Assembly: GCF_041200145.1 (NCBI RefSeq)
Contig: NZ_CP165734.1
Span: forward strand, 6,615,001 to 6,679,000
Origin: Bradyrhizobium sp. LLZ17
GTDB lineage: Bacteria; Pseudomonadota; Alphaproteobacteria; Rhizobiales; Xanthobacteraceae
DNA: 64,000 nt
Direction of reading: 5' to 3'
Translations under genes and position numbers: made by a program
In this document: positions 1 through 7,786 of the stretch, piece after piece
Position numbering within the stretch: the first letter of the stretch is position 1
Layout of the letters: every line of letters starts with the position of its first letter
Notes under the pieces: generated by a model
What the model was told of the DNA's origin: nothing
What the model saw: only the letters and a program-made list of their open reading frames with translations
The model's database searches: none

Positions 1-684
1 TCCGCTTTCGCGGCCTTCGGCCTCGACAGCGCCCAGCGCAACGAGATCTTTGCGCGCAATCTGGAGGTCGTGCGGACCGCGCTTGCCGGTAAGCCGCTCA
101 CCGGCGGCGACACGCTCTATCCGCAGCGGCCGCAACTGGACGGCCGGATCTGGCAGGCGACGTTCTCGGTGGCGGGCGGTGCGCGTGCCGGCAAGGCCGG
201 CGACGGCCTGCTGCTGTCGCGCACCCAGCCGCGGACCAAGGATGCGCCGAATGCCACGCTCGCCGACATCCAAAACCCGGTCATCGATGCTTATCTGGCA
301 GCGCTGCCGCCGGGCCGCGAGCCCCGCATCATGGCCTCGCGCACCATCTTTGTTGCCGACGACCGCCGCGAGGCGATGCGGCTCGCGGACCTTGGATTGC
401 GGCGTGCGCTGCCGCAGTTCATGAAGAGCGGTCACCTTGCTCCGGGCGAGACGCTGGAGGAGATGATCACGGCCTTCGACACCCATGTCGGAGCGGCCGA
501 TGATGTCATCGCCTCACTGCGTGCCGACGCGACCTTGGAGCGGGTGACCGATCTGGTCTTCCAGGCCCACTCGGTCGATCCGCCGCATCCCTATATCCTG
601 CGCTCGATCGAATTGGTCGCGGACAAGGTCGCGCCGGCGCTGGGCTGGACCAGGACGGCGTCCGATGTGGCGCTCGCGGGCTAG
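1..684 (+). CDS. LLM-class flavin-dependent monooxygenase (5' partial)
   Basis: The reading frame is open from the first base, so the N-terminal part lies outside the window; about 227 C-terminal residues remain. The sequence resembles the C-terminal half of bacterial luciferase-like, FMN-dependent monooxygenases, which oxidise small organic substrates with FMNH2 and O2 in the cytoplasm. The strongest support is context: two AhpD/CMD-fold genes and a branched-chain-type ABC transporter follow, an arrangement I recall for the KPN_01858-type luciferase-like family with its Avi_7170 and Avi_7169 partners. The substrate is unknown. The stop is 33 bases before the next start, so co-transcription is likely. 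Confidence 0.75.
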   Translation, partial: SAFAAFGLDSAQRNEIFARNLEVVRTALAGKPLTGGDTLYPQRPQLDGRIWQATFSVAGGARAGKAGDGLLLSRTQPRTKDAPNATLADIQNPVIDAYLAALPPGREPRIMASRTIFVADDRREAMRLADLGLRRALPQFMKSGHLAPGETLEEMITAFDTHVGAADDVIASLRADATLERVTDLVFQAHSVDPPHPYILRSIELVADKVAPALGWTRTASDVALAG

Positions 685-717
685 TCGGGATTCCACGGAA
701 TTGGTTGAGGCTGAAAT

Positions 718-1335
718 ATGAGTACCAAGGATATCATCGACACGCTCGCCGGGATCGAACCGGGCTCGAGCCTGGATGCCATCCGGGCGAAACGCGTGCA
801 GGCGCGCGACAATGCGCAGAAGAGCTATCTCGCTCTGTTCGAGCCGATTGACGCCGGCGACTTCTCGCACGCGGAACGCGCGGTGGTTGCGCTCTTCGTC
901 GCGGGTCTTCATGGCGAATCGCCGGTGACCGCCTTCTATCGGGCGAAGCTTGCGGCGAGCGCGAATGGCGCGGCTCTGGTCGAGGCGATCGAGGCCGAGA
1001 TCGCGCATGGCAAGACGTCTGGACCATACGGCGCCTATCCGGCCGGACCTTTGTCGGCGGAGGACACGACCGGCTTGAACTATCGCGTGAGGGCAGAGCG
1101 CAGGCCGTTGCTTGGCGCAAGGCTCGTCGCGGCGCTCGAACATGCGCATCTCCTGGTGTTCCGGCCGCGCGACGCGGCATCGGCGGATATGAAGGCGCTG
1201 CTTGCCGCCGGCTGGTCGAACAGCGGCATCGTCACACTGTCCCAGCTCGTCGCGTTCCTGTCGTTTCAGGTGCGGGTCGTCAGCGGTTTGCGCACGCTTG
1301 CCGCGGCCAATGCGTATGAGAAGGCTGCATCATGA
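718..1335 (+). CDS. CMD-domain protein, Avi_7170-like, without cysteines
   Basis: A 205-residue helical protein of the carboxymuconolactone decarboxylase/AhpD fold class. It contains no cysteine at all, so it cannot carry the CxxC redox pair that defines catalytic AhpD proteins; a structural or substrate-binding role beside its cysteine-bearing neighbour is an inference. GAGG lies upstream of the ATG. The last codon and stop overlap the next start (ATGA), which implies translational coupling to the AhpD-like gene. The family name is assigned from recollection of this three-gene association, not from a search. Confidence 0.72.
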   Translation: MSTKDIIDTLAGIEPGSSLDAIRAKRVQARDNAQKSYLALFEPIDAGDFSHAERAVVALFVAGLHGESPVTAFYRAKLAASANGAALVEAIEAEIAHGKTSGPYGAYPAGPLSAEDTTGLNYRVRAERRPLLGARLVAALEHAHLLVFRPRDAASADMKALLAAGWSNSGIVTLSQLVAFLSFQVRVVSGLRTLAAANAYEKAAS

Positions 1336-1907
1336 GCACCATCAATCCGCCCGTCGTCTTCACCCAGGACGAACTTGGCTGGGTGTCCTGGATCGACCCG
1401 CTGCCTGAGGCTGAGCTGACTGAGCGGCATTTCGCCGGCCTGGTCGATCGATCCCGTGCCAAATCGGAATATTTCCGGCTGCTCGTGCGTGATCCCGAGG
1501 TGCTGGAAGCCCGCACCAAGACCGACAAGGACATCTTCTACAACGTCGCCGACGGCCTGCCGCGCGCCGAGCGCGAGCTCGCGGCGGCCGCGACCTCGCG
1601 CTACAATGGCTGCATCTACTGCGCCTCGGTGCATGCGCGATTTGCCAGTACCTATTCCAAGCGCCGCGACGACGTGCAACGCTTGCTCGACGAAGGCGTT
1701 GGTGCCGATCTCGGCGAACGCTGGAACGCCGTCGTCAAGGCCTCGGTTGCGCTGGCCTCGACGCCGATCGCGTTCGGCCCCGACAACATCGAGGAATTGC
1801 GCCGCATTGGCCTCGACGATGCCGAGATCGTCGACGTCATCAACAGCGCGTCGTTCTTCAACTGGGCGAACAGATTGATGCTGTCGCTCGGTGAGCCGAC
1901 AAAATAG
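1332..1907 (+). CDS. Alkylhydroperoxidase (AhpD) domain protein, Avi_7169-like
   Basis: 191 residues. Residues 94-101 form C-x2-C-x3-H (C94, C97, H101), the AhpD redox motif used in peroxide or thiol-disulfide chemistry. It starts inside the stop of the cysteine-free CMD gene. The pairing of one redox-active and one redox-dead CMD-fold protein behind a flavin monooxygenase suggests they handle a peroxide or reactive product of the oxygenation, or form a mixed oligomer; both ideas are inference. The physiological substrate cannot be read from the sequence. Confidence 0.8.
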   Translation: MSTINPPVVFTQDELGWVSWIDPLPEAELTERHFAGLVDRSRAKSEYFRLLVRDPEVLEARTKTDKDIFYNVADGLPRAERELAAAATSRYNGCIYCASVHARFASTYSKRRDDVQRLLDEGVGADLGERWNAVVKASVALASTPIAFGPDNIEELRRIGLDDAEIVDVINSASFFNWANRLMLSLGEPTK

Positions 1908-1968
1908 GCATCTTCGCTGGCACAGAAATTGTCGCTTGTTTTCACCACCAAAGTAGATGGAGCCGTGC

Positions 1969-3126
1969 ATGAGCAACATCAATCGCCGAACCCTGATCAA
2001 GAGCTCGCTTGCCGCCGTGCTGGCGGGAACAGCACTGTCGCGCGCCGCTGTCGCAGATAGCTCCGAGCCGATCCTGCTCGGCGTCAGCGGTCCGCTGACC
2101 GGGCCGAATGCGCAATATGGCACGCAGTGGAAGCAGGGCTTCGACCTCGCGCTCGACGAGATCCTCGCGGCCGGCGGCATCAACGGCCGCAAGCTCGCCT
2201 ACAGCTTCGAGGATAGCCAGAGCGATCCGCGGCAGTCGGTGGCGATCGCCCAGAAATTCGTCTCCGATCCCAGGATCGTCATGGAGCTTGGCGACTTCTC
2301 CAGCCCGGCATCCATGGCGGCGTCACCGATCTATCAACGGGCGGGTCTGGTGCAGTTCGGGTTCACCAATTCGCATCCCGATTTCACCAAGGGCGGCGAC
2401 TACATGTGGAGCACCTCGGTCAGCCAAGCCGACGAGCAGCCGCTGCTGGCGAAATATGCCGTGAAGGGCCTCGGCCTCACGAAGCTCGCGGTGCTGCACC
2501 TCAATACGGATTGGGGCCGCACCAGCCGCGACTATTTCGTCAAGGCGGCCAAGGAATACGGGGCCGAGATCGCCGTCACCGAAGGCTACATTGCGGAGGA
2601 GCGGGACTTCCGCTCCACGCTGGTCCGAGTCCGCGACGCCAACCCGGACGGGCTCATCCTGATCTCCTATTATTCCGACGGCGCGCTGATCGCGCGGCAG
2701 GCCCGCCAGGTCGGGCTGAAGCAGACGATGTGTGCGGCGAGTTCGGTCTACTCGCCGAAGTTTCTGGAGCTCGGCGGCGACGCCGTCGAAGACGTCCATG
2801 TCGGCACGCGCTATTTCCCGGAAGATCCGCGGCCCGAGGTGCAGAAATTCATCGCGGGCTTCAAGAAGAAGTACAACGGGCTCGAGCCCGACGCCTTCAA
2901 TGCCTATGCCTATGACGCGATGAACATGGCGGCTGCCGTGGTGAAGATCGGCGGCACTGACCGCCGCGCCATCCGTGACGCCTTCGCCAAGGTCAAGGAC
3001 GTCTCTAGCGTCATCTTCGGCACCGCGACGTTCGACGTCGAGAGCCGCCGCGTCAAGGGCGCGATGAATGCTGAGCTCGTCGTGCGCAAAGGGCAGTTCG
3101 CGCTTTGGGACGGCAAGCCGACTTGA
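1969..3126 (+). CDS. Branched-chain-amino-acid-type ABC transporter substrate-binding protein
   Basis: 385 residues with an N-terminal export signal carrying the twin-arginine-like stretch NRRTLIK followed by a hydrophobic segment ending near residue 30, so the protein is periplasmic. The mature part reads as a LivJ/LivK-like type-I periplasmic binding protein (early motif LLGVSGPLTGPNA, later EDSQSDPRQSVAIAQK). The start at 1969 is preferred over an in-frame ATG at 1957 because GGAG lies 5 bases before it. It is the solute receptor for the permease and ATPases that follow. The ligand is probably the substrate or precursor of the upstream monooxygenase rather than an amino acid; that is inference from context. 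Confidence 0.85.
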   Translation: MSNINRRTLIKSSLAAVLAGTALSRAAVADSSEPILLGVSGPLTGPNAQYGTQWKQGFDLALDEILAAGGINGRKLAYSFEDSQSDPRQSVAIAQKFVSDPRIVMELGDFSSPASMAASPIYQRAGLVQFGFTNSHPDFTKGGDYMWSTSVSQADEQPLLAKYAVKGLGLTKLAVLHLNTDWGRTSRDYFVKAAKEYGAEIAVTEGYIAEERDFRSTLVRVRDANPDGLILISYYSDGALIARQARQVGLKQTMCAASSVYSPKFLELGGDAVEDVHVGTRYFPEDPRPEVQKFIAGFKKKYNGLEPDAFNAYAYDAMNMAAAVVKIGGTDRRAIRDAFAKVKDVSSVIFGTATFDVESRRVKGAMNAELVVRKGQFALWDGKPT

Positions 3127-3132
3127 CATGAT

Positions 3133-3153
3133 GGCCGGAGTGGCACTCCGGCC
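3133..3153 (+). other. Intercistronic stem-loop after the binding-protein gene
   Basis: GGCCGGAG and CTCCGGCC flank a 5-base centre that can extend pairing by two more base pairs. No T-run follows, so it is not a classical terminator. Stem-loops directly after a binding-protein gene commonly protect or limit the upstream message, raising binding protein over permease. Confidence 0.55.
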
Positions 3154-3177
3154 GCGCTCTCTTATTAGGACCATCGC

Positions 3178-5001
3178 GTGTCTTCCTGGCTCGACTACAC
3201 GATCAACGGGCTGATCGTCGGTAATGTGTACGCCCTCGTTGCGGTCGGGCTCGCGCTGATCTTCGGCGTCAGCCGGCTGATCAATTTTGCGCAGGGGTCG
3301 ATCTATCTCGTCGGCGCCTATATCGGCTGGGTGGCGGTGGTGCAGCTGCACACGCCGCTGCCGCTCACCATCATCGTGGTCGCAGTGGCGGCCGCGCTGG
3401 TCGGGCTGATCATCGAGCGGTTCGGCCTGCGTCCGCTCCAGAATTCGGTGCGGATCGCGCCGCTGCTGGCCACGATCGGCATCAGCTTCGTGCTGGATCA
3501 GCTCGTCATGCTGACGTTCTCGCCCAATCCGCGGGCGCTGCCGAGCCAGTTGCCCGATGTCCGCTTCCAGGTCGGTGGTGGCACGATCGGGCCGCTTGAC
3601 CTGCTGATCGCGGGTGTCGGCATCACCAGCGCAGTGCTGCTGTTCGTTTTCCTGCGCTACAGCAAGCTTGGCTGGGCGATACGCGCCACGGCGCAAGACC
3701 GCGACGCCGCGATGCAGATGGGCGTCGACGTCAACCGCGTCAATCAGGCCGTGTTCGGCATCGCCGCCGCGCTCGGCGGCGTCTCCGGCCTGCTGGTCGG
3801 CATGTACTACAACCAGATCGACACCGCGATGAGTCTTCAGGCGACGCTCAAGGGCGTCGTTGCGGAAGTGGTCGGTGGCGCCGGCAATGTGCCCGGCGCC
3901 GTCGTCGGCAGCCTGCTGCTCGGCTTGGTCGAGAGCTACGGCGTCGCCGTGTTCGGCACCAGCTACCGCAATCTGTTCGCGTTCCTGCTGCTGGTGCTCG
4001 TGCTAGTACTGCGACCGAACGGCCTGTTCGCGAGCGCGCGGCAGGCGCCGCCGGAGCCGCTCACCGGCACCTTCATCGCGCCGAGCCGTCCCGTGCGCGT
4101 TCCGCGCTGGGCGTTGCTGGTCGCGGTCGGTGGCTTCGCGATTCTGCCGTTTTTCCCGGTGTCCTTCTACGTGCTCCAGACCCTGATCAATGCCTGGCTG
4201 CTCGGCATGCTCGCGCTCAGCCTCACGCTCGTCGCCGGAACGATTGGTCAGGTCTCGCTCGGACACGCCGCGCTGCTCGCGATCGGCGCTTACACGTCCG
4301 CACTGCTGTCACTGACCTTGTCCGTTCCCGTCGGTCTCGCCATCATCGCCGGCGGCCTGATGAGCGCCGCACTCGGTACGGCCCTGATCTCGCCGTCGTT
4401 TCGCCTGCGCGGGCATTACGTCTCGATCGCGACGCTCGCGATCGGCGAGATCGTCTCGCTGGTGATCCTGAATTGGGAAAGCGTCACGCGCGGTCCGATC
4501 GGCATTTCCGGCATCCCGCCGCTGTCGCTGTTCGGCTATGACCTGATCAGCGCCACGTCGATCTACTGGTTCAGCTTTGCTGTCATGGTCGTGCTGGCGT
4601 TGCTGCAAGCGCGTTTGCTCGGCTCGCATCTCGGCCGCAGCTTTCGCGCCATTCGCGACGACGACATCGCCGCGCGCGCCTATGGCCTCAGCCTGAACCG
4701 CTACAAATCGCTGGCCTTCATCTTCGGCGGATTCGCCGCCGGCGTCAGCGGCGGTATCGCGGCGCATCTGTATTCCTACATCAACCACGAGACCTTCAAC
4801 ACGCAGCAATCCATCCTGGCGCTGACGGTCGTGATCCTCGGCGGCCTCGGCAATGTCGTCGGCGCCGTAGTCGGATCGGTCGCGCTGGTCGGCTTGCCGG
4901 AAGTGTTCCGGATCGCCGCAGAGTATCGCATCCTGATCTACGGCATCGTGCTCCTGCTGCTGGTGCGGTTCAGGCCGCAGGGCCTGTTGGGGACGATCTG
5001 A
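3178..5001 (+). CDS. ABC transporter permease, fused LivH-LivM type
   Basis: 607 residues, about twice the length of a single permease. Residues 1-290 read as LivH (start [20 protein letters not shown]) and residues 300-607 as LivM ([21 protein letters not shown] near 350, ending [12 protein letters not shown]). It provides the whole transmembrane channel in one polypeptide with about 16-18 hydrophobic segments. The start is GTG. The stop shares one base with the ATP-binding gene start. Such LivHM fusions are known, and the reading frame through the junction is clean, so I do not regard it as a frameshift artefact. Confidence 0.88.
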   Translation: MSSWLDYTINGLIVGNVYALVAVGLALIFGVSRLINFAQGSIYLVGAYIGWVAVVQLHTPLPLTIIVVAVAAALVGLIIERFGLRPLQNSVRIAPLLATIGISFVLDQLVMLTFSPNPRALPSQLPDVRFQVGGGTIGPLDLLIAGVGITSAVLLFVFLRYSKLGWAIRATAQDRDAAMQMGVDVNRVNQAVFGIAAALGGVSGLLVGMYYNQIDTAMSLQATLKGVVAEVVGGAGNVPGAVVGSLLLGLVESYGVAVFGTSYRNLFAFLLLVLVLVLRPNGLFASARQAPPEPLTGTFIAPSRPVRVPRWALLVAVGGFAILPFFPVSFYVLQTLINAWLLGMLALSLTLVAGTIGQVSLGHAALLAIGAYTSALLSLTLSVPVGLAIIAGGLMSAALGTALISPSFRLRGHYVSIATLAIGEIVSLVILNWESVTRGPIGISGIPPLSLFGYDLISATSIYWFSFAVMVVLALLQARLLGSHLGRSFRAIRDDDIAARAYGLSLNRYKSLAFIFGGFAAGVSGGIAAHLYSYINHETFNTQQSILALTVVILGGLGNVVGAVVGSVALVGLPEVFRIAAEYRILIYGIVLLLLVRFRPQGLLGTI

Positions 5002-5852
5002 TGGCGGACACGTGCGCTGTACCGCTGTTGTCTCTCCGCGGGTTGACGCGCCGCTTCGGCGGCCTCACCGCTGTCGACGGCATCGACCTTGATCTCGCCA
5101 AGGGCGAGCTGATCAGCATCATCGGCCCGAACGGCGCCGGCAAGACCACCCTGTTCAATCTCGTCACCGGGCTCGACCGGCCCGATGCCGGCGATGTCGG
5201 CTTCGAAGGCCAGGATATCACCGGCCTTTCGCCGGAACGGCTGGCGGCGCGGGGGATCGCGCGCACATTCCAGCTCGGCCGCGTCTTCGGCAATCTCAGT
5301 GTCATGGACAACGTCCTGATCGGCGCCCACACGCGATTGCGCGCGGTCAAGCCGGCGGTGCCGATCATCGGCCCGCTGCTGGAGTTGGGCCTGGCGCTGC
5401 TACGCCCCGCCAGTGTCAAGGCGGAAGAGGAGCGGCTGCGGGAAGAGGTGAAAACCATCCTCTCGCGCTTCGGCGAGCGGCTGCTGCCGCGCATTGACCA
5501 GCCGGCCTACAGCCTGTCCTACGCCAACCGCCGCCGCGTCGAGATCGCGCGCGCGCTCGCCCTGAAACCGCGGCTGTTGCTGCTCGACGAGCCGACCGCC
5601 GGCATGAACCCGAGCGAGACCGCGGAGATGCAGGGCCTCGTCGCCGAGCTGAAAGCGGAAGGGCTGACCATTCTCCTGATCGAGCACAAGCTGGAGATGG
5701 TGATGCGCCTCTCCGACCGCGTTATCGTCATGGACGAGGGCAAGAAGATCGCGGAAGGCGCCGGTGAAGCGGTGCGTAACGATCCCAAGGTGATCGAGGC
5801 CTATCTCGGCCATGGCCTGTCGGGCGCAGCCGAGCAGGAGAGCGCGGCATGA
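5001..5852 (+). CDS. ABC transporter ATP-binding protein, LivG type
   Basis: 283 residues. Walker A GPNGAGKTT lies at about 42-50 and Walker B LLLLDEPTAG precedes the LivG-typical MNPSET. The ABC signature reads LSYANRRRVEIARAL; LivG proteins usually have LSYGQQRR, so the G-Q-Q part is replaced. Acts as one of two cytoplasmic ATPases energising the fused permease. Its start overlaps the permease stop and its end overlaps the LivF start (ATGA), so it belongs to one tightly coupled operon. Confidence 0.9.
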   Translation: MADTCAVPLLSLRGLTRRFGGLTAVDGIDLDLAKGELISIIGPNGAGKTTLFNLVTGLDRPDAGDVGFEGQDITGLSPERLAARGIARTFQLGRVFGNLSVMDNVLIGAHTRLRAVKPAVPIIGPLLELGLALLRPASVKAEEERLREEVKTILSRFGERLLPRIDQPAYSLSYANRRRVEIARALALKPRLLLLDEPTAGMNPSETAEMQGLVAELKAEGLTILLIEHKLEMVMRLSDRVIVMDEGKKIAEGAGEAVRNDPKVIEAYLGHGLSGAAEQESAA

Positions 5853-6589
5853 CGAGCTCATCTGCCGATCCGCTGCTGGTGCTTTCGAACGTCAACACGT
5901 TCTACGGCCAGGCCCAGGTGCATTTCGACCTCACGGTCAATGTTGCGCGTGGCCATATCGTCTGTCTGCTCGGCGGCAACGCCAGCGGCAAGTCGACGAC
6001 CATGAAGATCATCCTCGGACTGGTGAAGCCACGTTCGGGCGAGGTCAGCTTCGACGGCGCCTCGCTGATTGGCCTCTCCACGCCGCAGATCGTTCGCCGC
6101 GGCATTGCCTCGGTGCCGGAGGCGCGGCGGCTGTTCGCGGACATGAGTGTGCGCGAAAACATCCTGATGGGCGCCTTCGTGCGCAACGACCGCGAAGCCA
6201 TCGCGCAGGATCTCGAGCGGATGCTCGCGCTTTTCCCGAAGCTCGGCCAGCGGCTGTCGCAGCGCGCCGGCTCCCTGTCGGGTGGCGAGCAGCAGATGGT
6301 CGCCATGGCGCGCGCGCTGATGAGCCGGCCGCGGATGATCGTGATGGACGAGCCGACCATGGGCCTGTCGCCGCTCTATGTCGACCGCGTGCTGGAGTTG
6401 ATCAGGACCATCAACCAGGAGGGCGTGTCGGTTTTCATGGTCGAGCAGAACGCCAGTCTCGCGCTCGAGATCGCGCATGAGGCCTACGTGCTTCAGACCG
6501 GCAAGATCGTGCTGTCCGGCTCGGCACGGGCGCTGAAGGACGATCCGCGCGTGCGCGACGCCTATCTTGGCGGGTCCGAAGCCGCCTAG
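5849..6589 (+). CDS. ABC transporter ATP-binding protein, LivF type
   Basis: 246 residues, usual LivF size. Walker A GGNASGKSTT, canonical signature LSGGEQQMVAMARAL and Walker B MIVMDEPTMGLSP are all present. Forms the ATPase pair with the LivG-type protein. It is the last gene of the operon. A small CCCGG/CCGGG hairpin at 6611-6626 lies downstream without a convincing T-run, so the transcript end is uncertain. Confidence 0.9.
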   Translation: MTSSSADPLLVLSNVNTFYGQAQVHFDLTVNVARGHIVCLLGGNASGKSTTMKIILGLVKPRSGEVSFDGASLIGLSTPQIVRRGIASVPEARRLFADMSVRENILMGAFVRNDREAIAQDLERMLALFPKLGQRLSQRAGSLSGGEQQMVAMARALMSRPRMIVMDEPTMGLSPLYVDRVLELIRTINQEGVSVFMVEQNASLALEIAHEAYVLQTGKIVLSGSARALKDDPRVRDAYLGGSEAA

Positions 6590-6638
6590 CGGGAGCTCTG
6601 CGCAACCCCGTCCCGGCGGTCCGGGATTGCAGTAGCTA

Positions 6639-6666
6639 GTGTGATCATTCTATGGAAGGATCATGC
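6639..6666 (+). promoter_or_regulatory. Candidate NikR operator
   Basis: GTGTGA at 6639-6644, exactly 16 bases, then TCATGC at 6661-6666. The well-known NikR box is GTATGA-N16-TCATAC; each half here differs by one base and the spacing is exact. It lies 20 bases before the chosen start of a nickel/cobalt permease, the expected target. Confidence 0.75.
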
Positions 6667-6685
6667 CAATGTGGTGTCGGCAAGA

Positions 6686-7762
6686 ATGGGGCGTGTGACG
6701 AAGTTGTCTTGGCGGGTGGTCAATCCCGGAACGGTGCTGCTGTTTGGTGGGCTCATAGCCGCTAATGTCGCCGCATGGGCCTGGGCGTTCGCGCTGTTCG
6801 CCGATCGACCCGCGGTGATGGCGACGGCGCTGCTCGCCTGGGTGTTCGGCCTGCGCCACGCTGTCGATGCCGACCACATCGCGGCCATCGACAATGTCGT
6901 GCGCAAGCTGATGCATGCGGGCAATGCGCCGCGAAGCGTCGGTCTCTACTTCGCGCTCGGCCATTCCACTGTCGTCGTGCTCGCGACCATGCTGCTGGCG
7001 CTCGGCGTGGTGAGCCTGGGTGGTGACAGCCTGCTCAGGGATGTCGGTGCCCTGGTCGGCACGTCGGTCTCTGCGCTGTTCCTGCTGGCGATCGCGGCGA
7101 TCAATCTCGTCATCTTTGTTGGACTGTGGCGGATCTTTCGTCTCGCGCGGGAGCAGGGCGTTCGTGACTCGGCCCAGCTCGATGCGCTGCTCGCCGGCCG
7201 CGGTTTCCTGGCCCGCTTGCTCGGCCCGATGTTCCGCCTGGTGACAAAACCCTGGCACATGTTTCCGCTCGGACTTCTGTTCGGGCTCGGCTTCGACACC
7301 GCGACCGAGATCGGTCTGCTCGGCATTTCCGCCACTGAGGCCGCCCACGGCGCCTCGCTCGCCGATGTCCTGGTCTTCCCTGCTTTGTTCGCGGCCGGCA
7401 TGGCGCTGGTCGACACCGCCGACTCGGTGCTGATGGTCAGCGCCTATCGCTGGGCGTTCGTCGATCCCTTGAGAAAGCTCTGGTACAACCTCACCATGAC
7501 CGGTGCCTCCGTCGCGGTCGCGCTGTTCATCGGCGGCATCGAGGCGCTTGGCTTGATCGGCGACCGTCTCGGCCTGTCCGGCGGCGTGTGGACGCTGGTC
7601 GGCGGCCTCAACGACTCGCTCGCGAATGTCGGCTTCGCGGTGATCGCGCTGTTTGCGACCGCATGGCTCGTTTCGGTCGTGCTCTACCGCCGCATGGTTG
7701 CGGATAGCGGCCGTGGCGCGCCCGAAGTGCTGGAATGCGTCGATGCGACCGAGGCGGCTTGA
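6686..7762 (+). CDS. NiCoT-family nickel/cobalt permease (HoxN/HupN/NixA type)
   Basis: 358 residues from the ATG at 6686. The hallmark NiCoT motifs are present: RHAVDADHIAAIDN in an early membrane helix, LGFDTATEIGLL, and GMALVDTADSVLM. The protein is an inner-membrane secondary transporter with about eight helices for high-affinity Ni2+ (or Co2+) uptake, typically supplying hydrogenase or urease. A longer in-frame start at 6641 was rejected because it falls inside the NikR-like operator. Nickel-responsive repression by NikR is likely. No hydrogenase or urease gene is in the window, so the client enzyme is elsewhere. Confidence 0.92.
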   Translation: MGRVTKLSWRVVNPGTVLLFGGLIAANVAAWAWAFALFADRPAVMATALLAWVFGLRHAVDADHIAAIDNVVRKLMHAGNAPRSVGLYFALGHSTVVVLATMLLALGVVSLGGDSLLRDVGALVGTSVSALFLLAIAAINLVIFVGLWRIFRLAREQGVRDSAQLDALLAGRGFLARLLGPMFRLVTKPWHMFPLGLLFGLGFDTATEIGLLGISATEAAHGASLADVLVFPALFAAGMALVDTADSVLMVSAYRWAFVDPLRKLWYNLTMTGASVAVALFIGGIEALGLIGDRLGLSGGVWTLVGGLNDSLANVGFAVIALFATAWLVSVVLYRRMVADSGRGAPEVLECVDATEAA

Positions 7763-7786
7763 TAGGTCGCCGATCGATGCCTCGCT

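Noticed and set aside
3178..5001. Fused LivH-LivM permease as a lost stop codon or frameshift
   Set aside because: The frame is continuous, the linker is reasonable and such fusions are known in the family.
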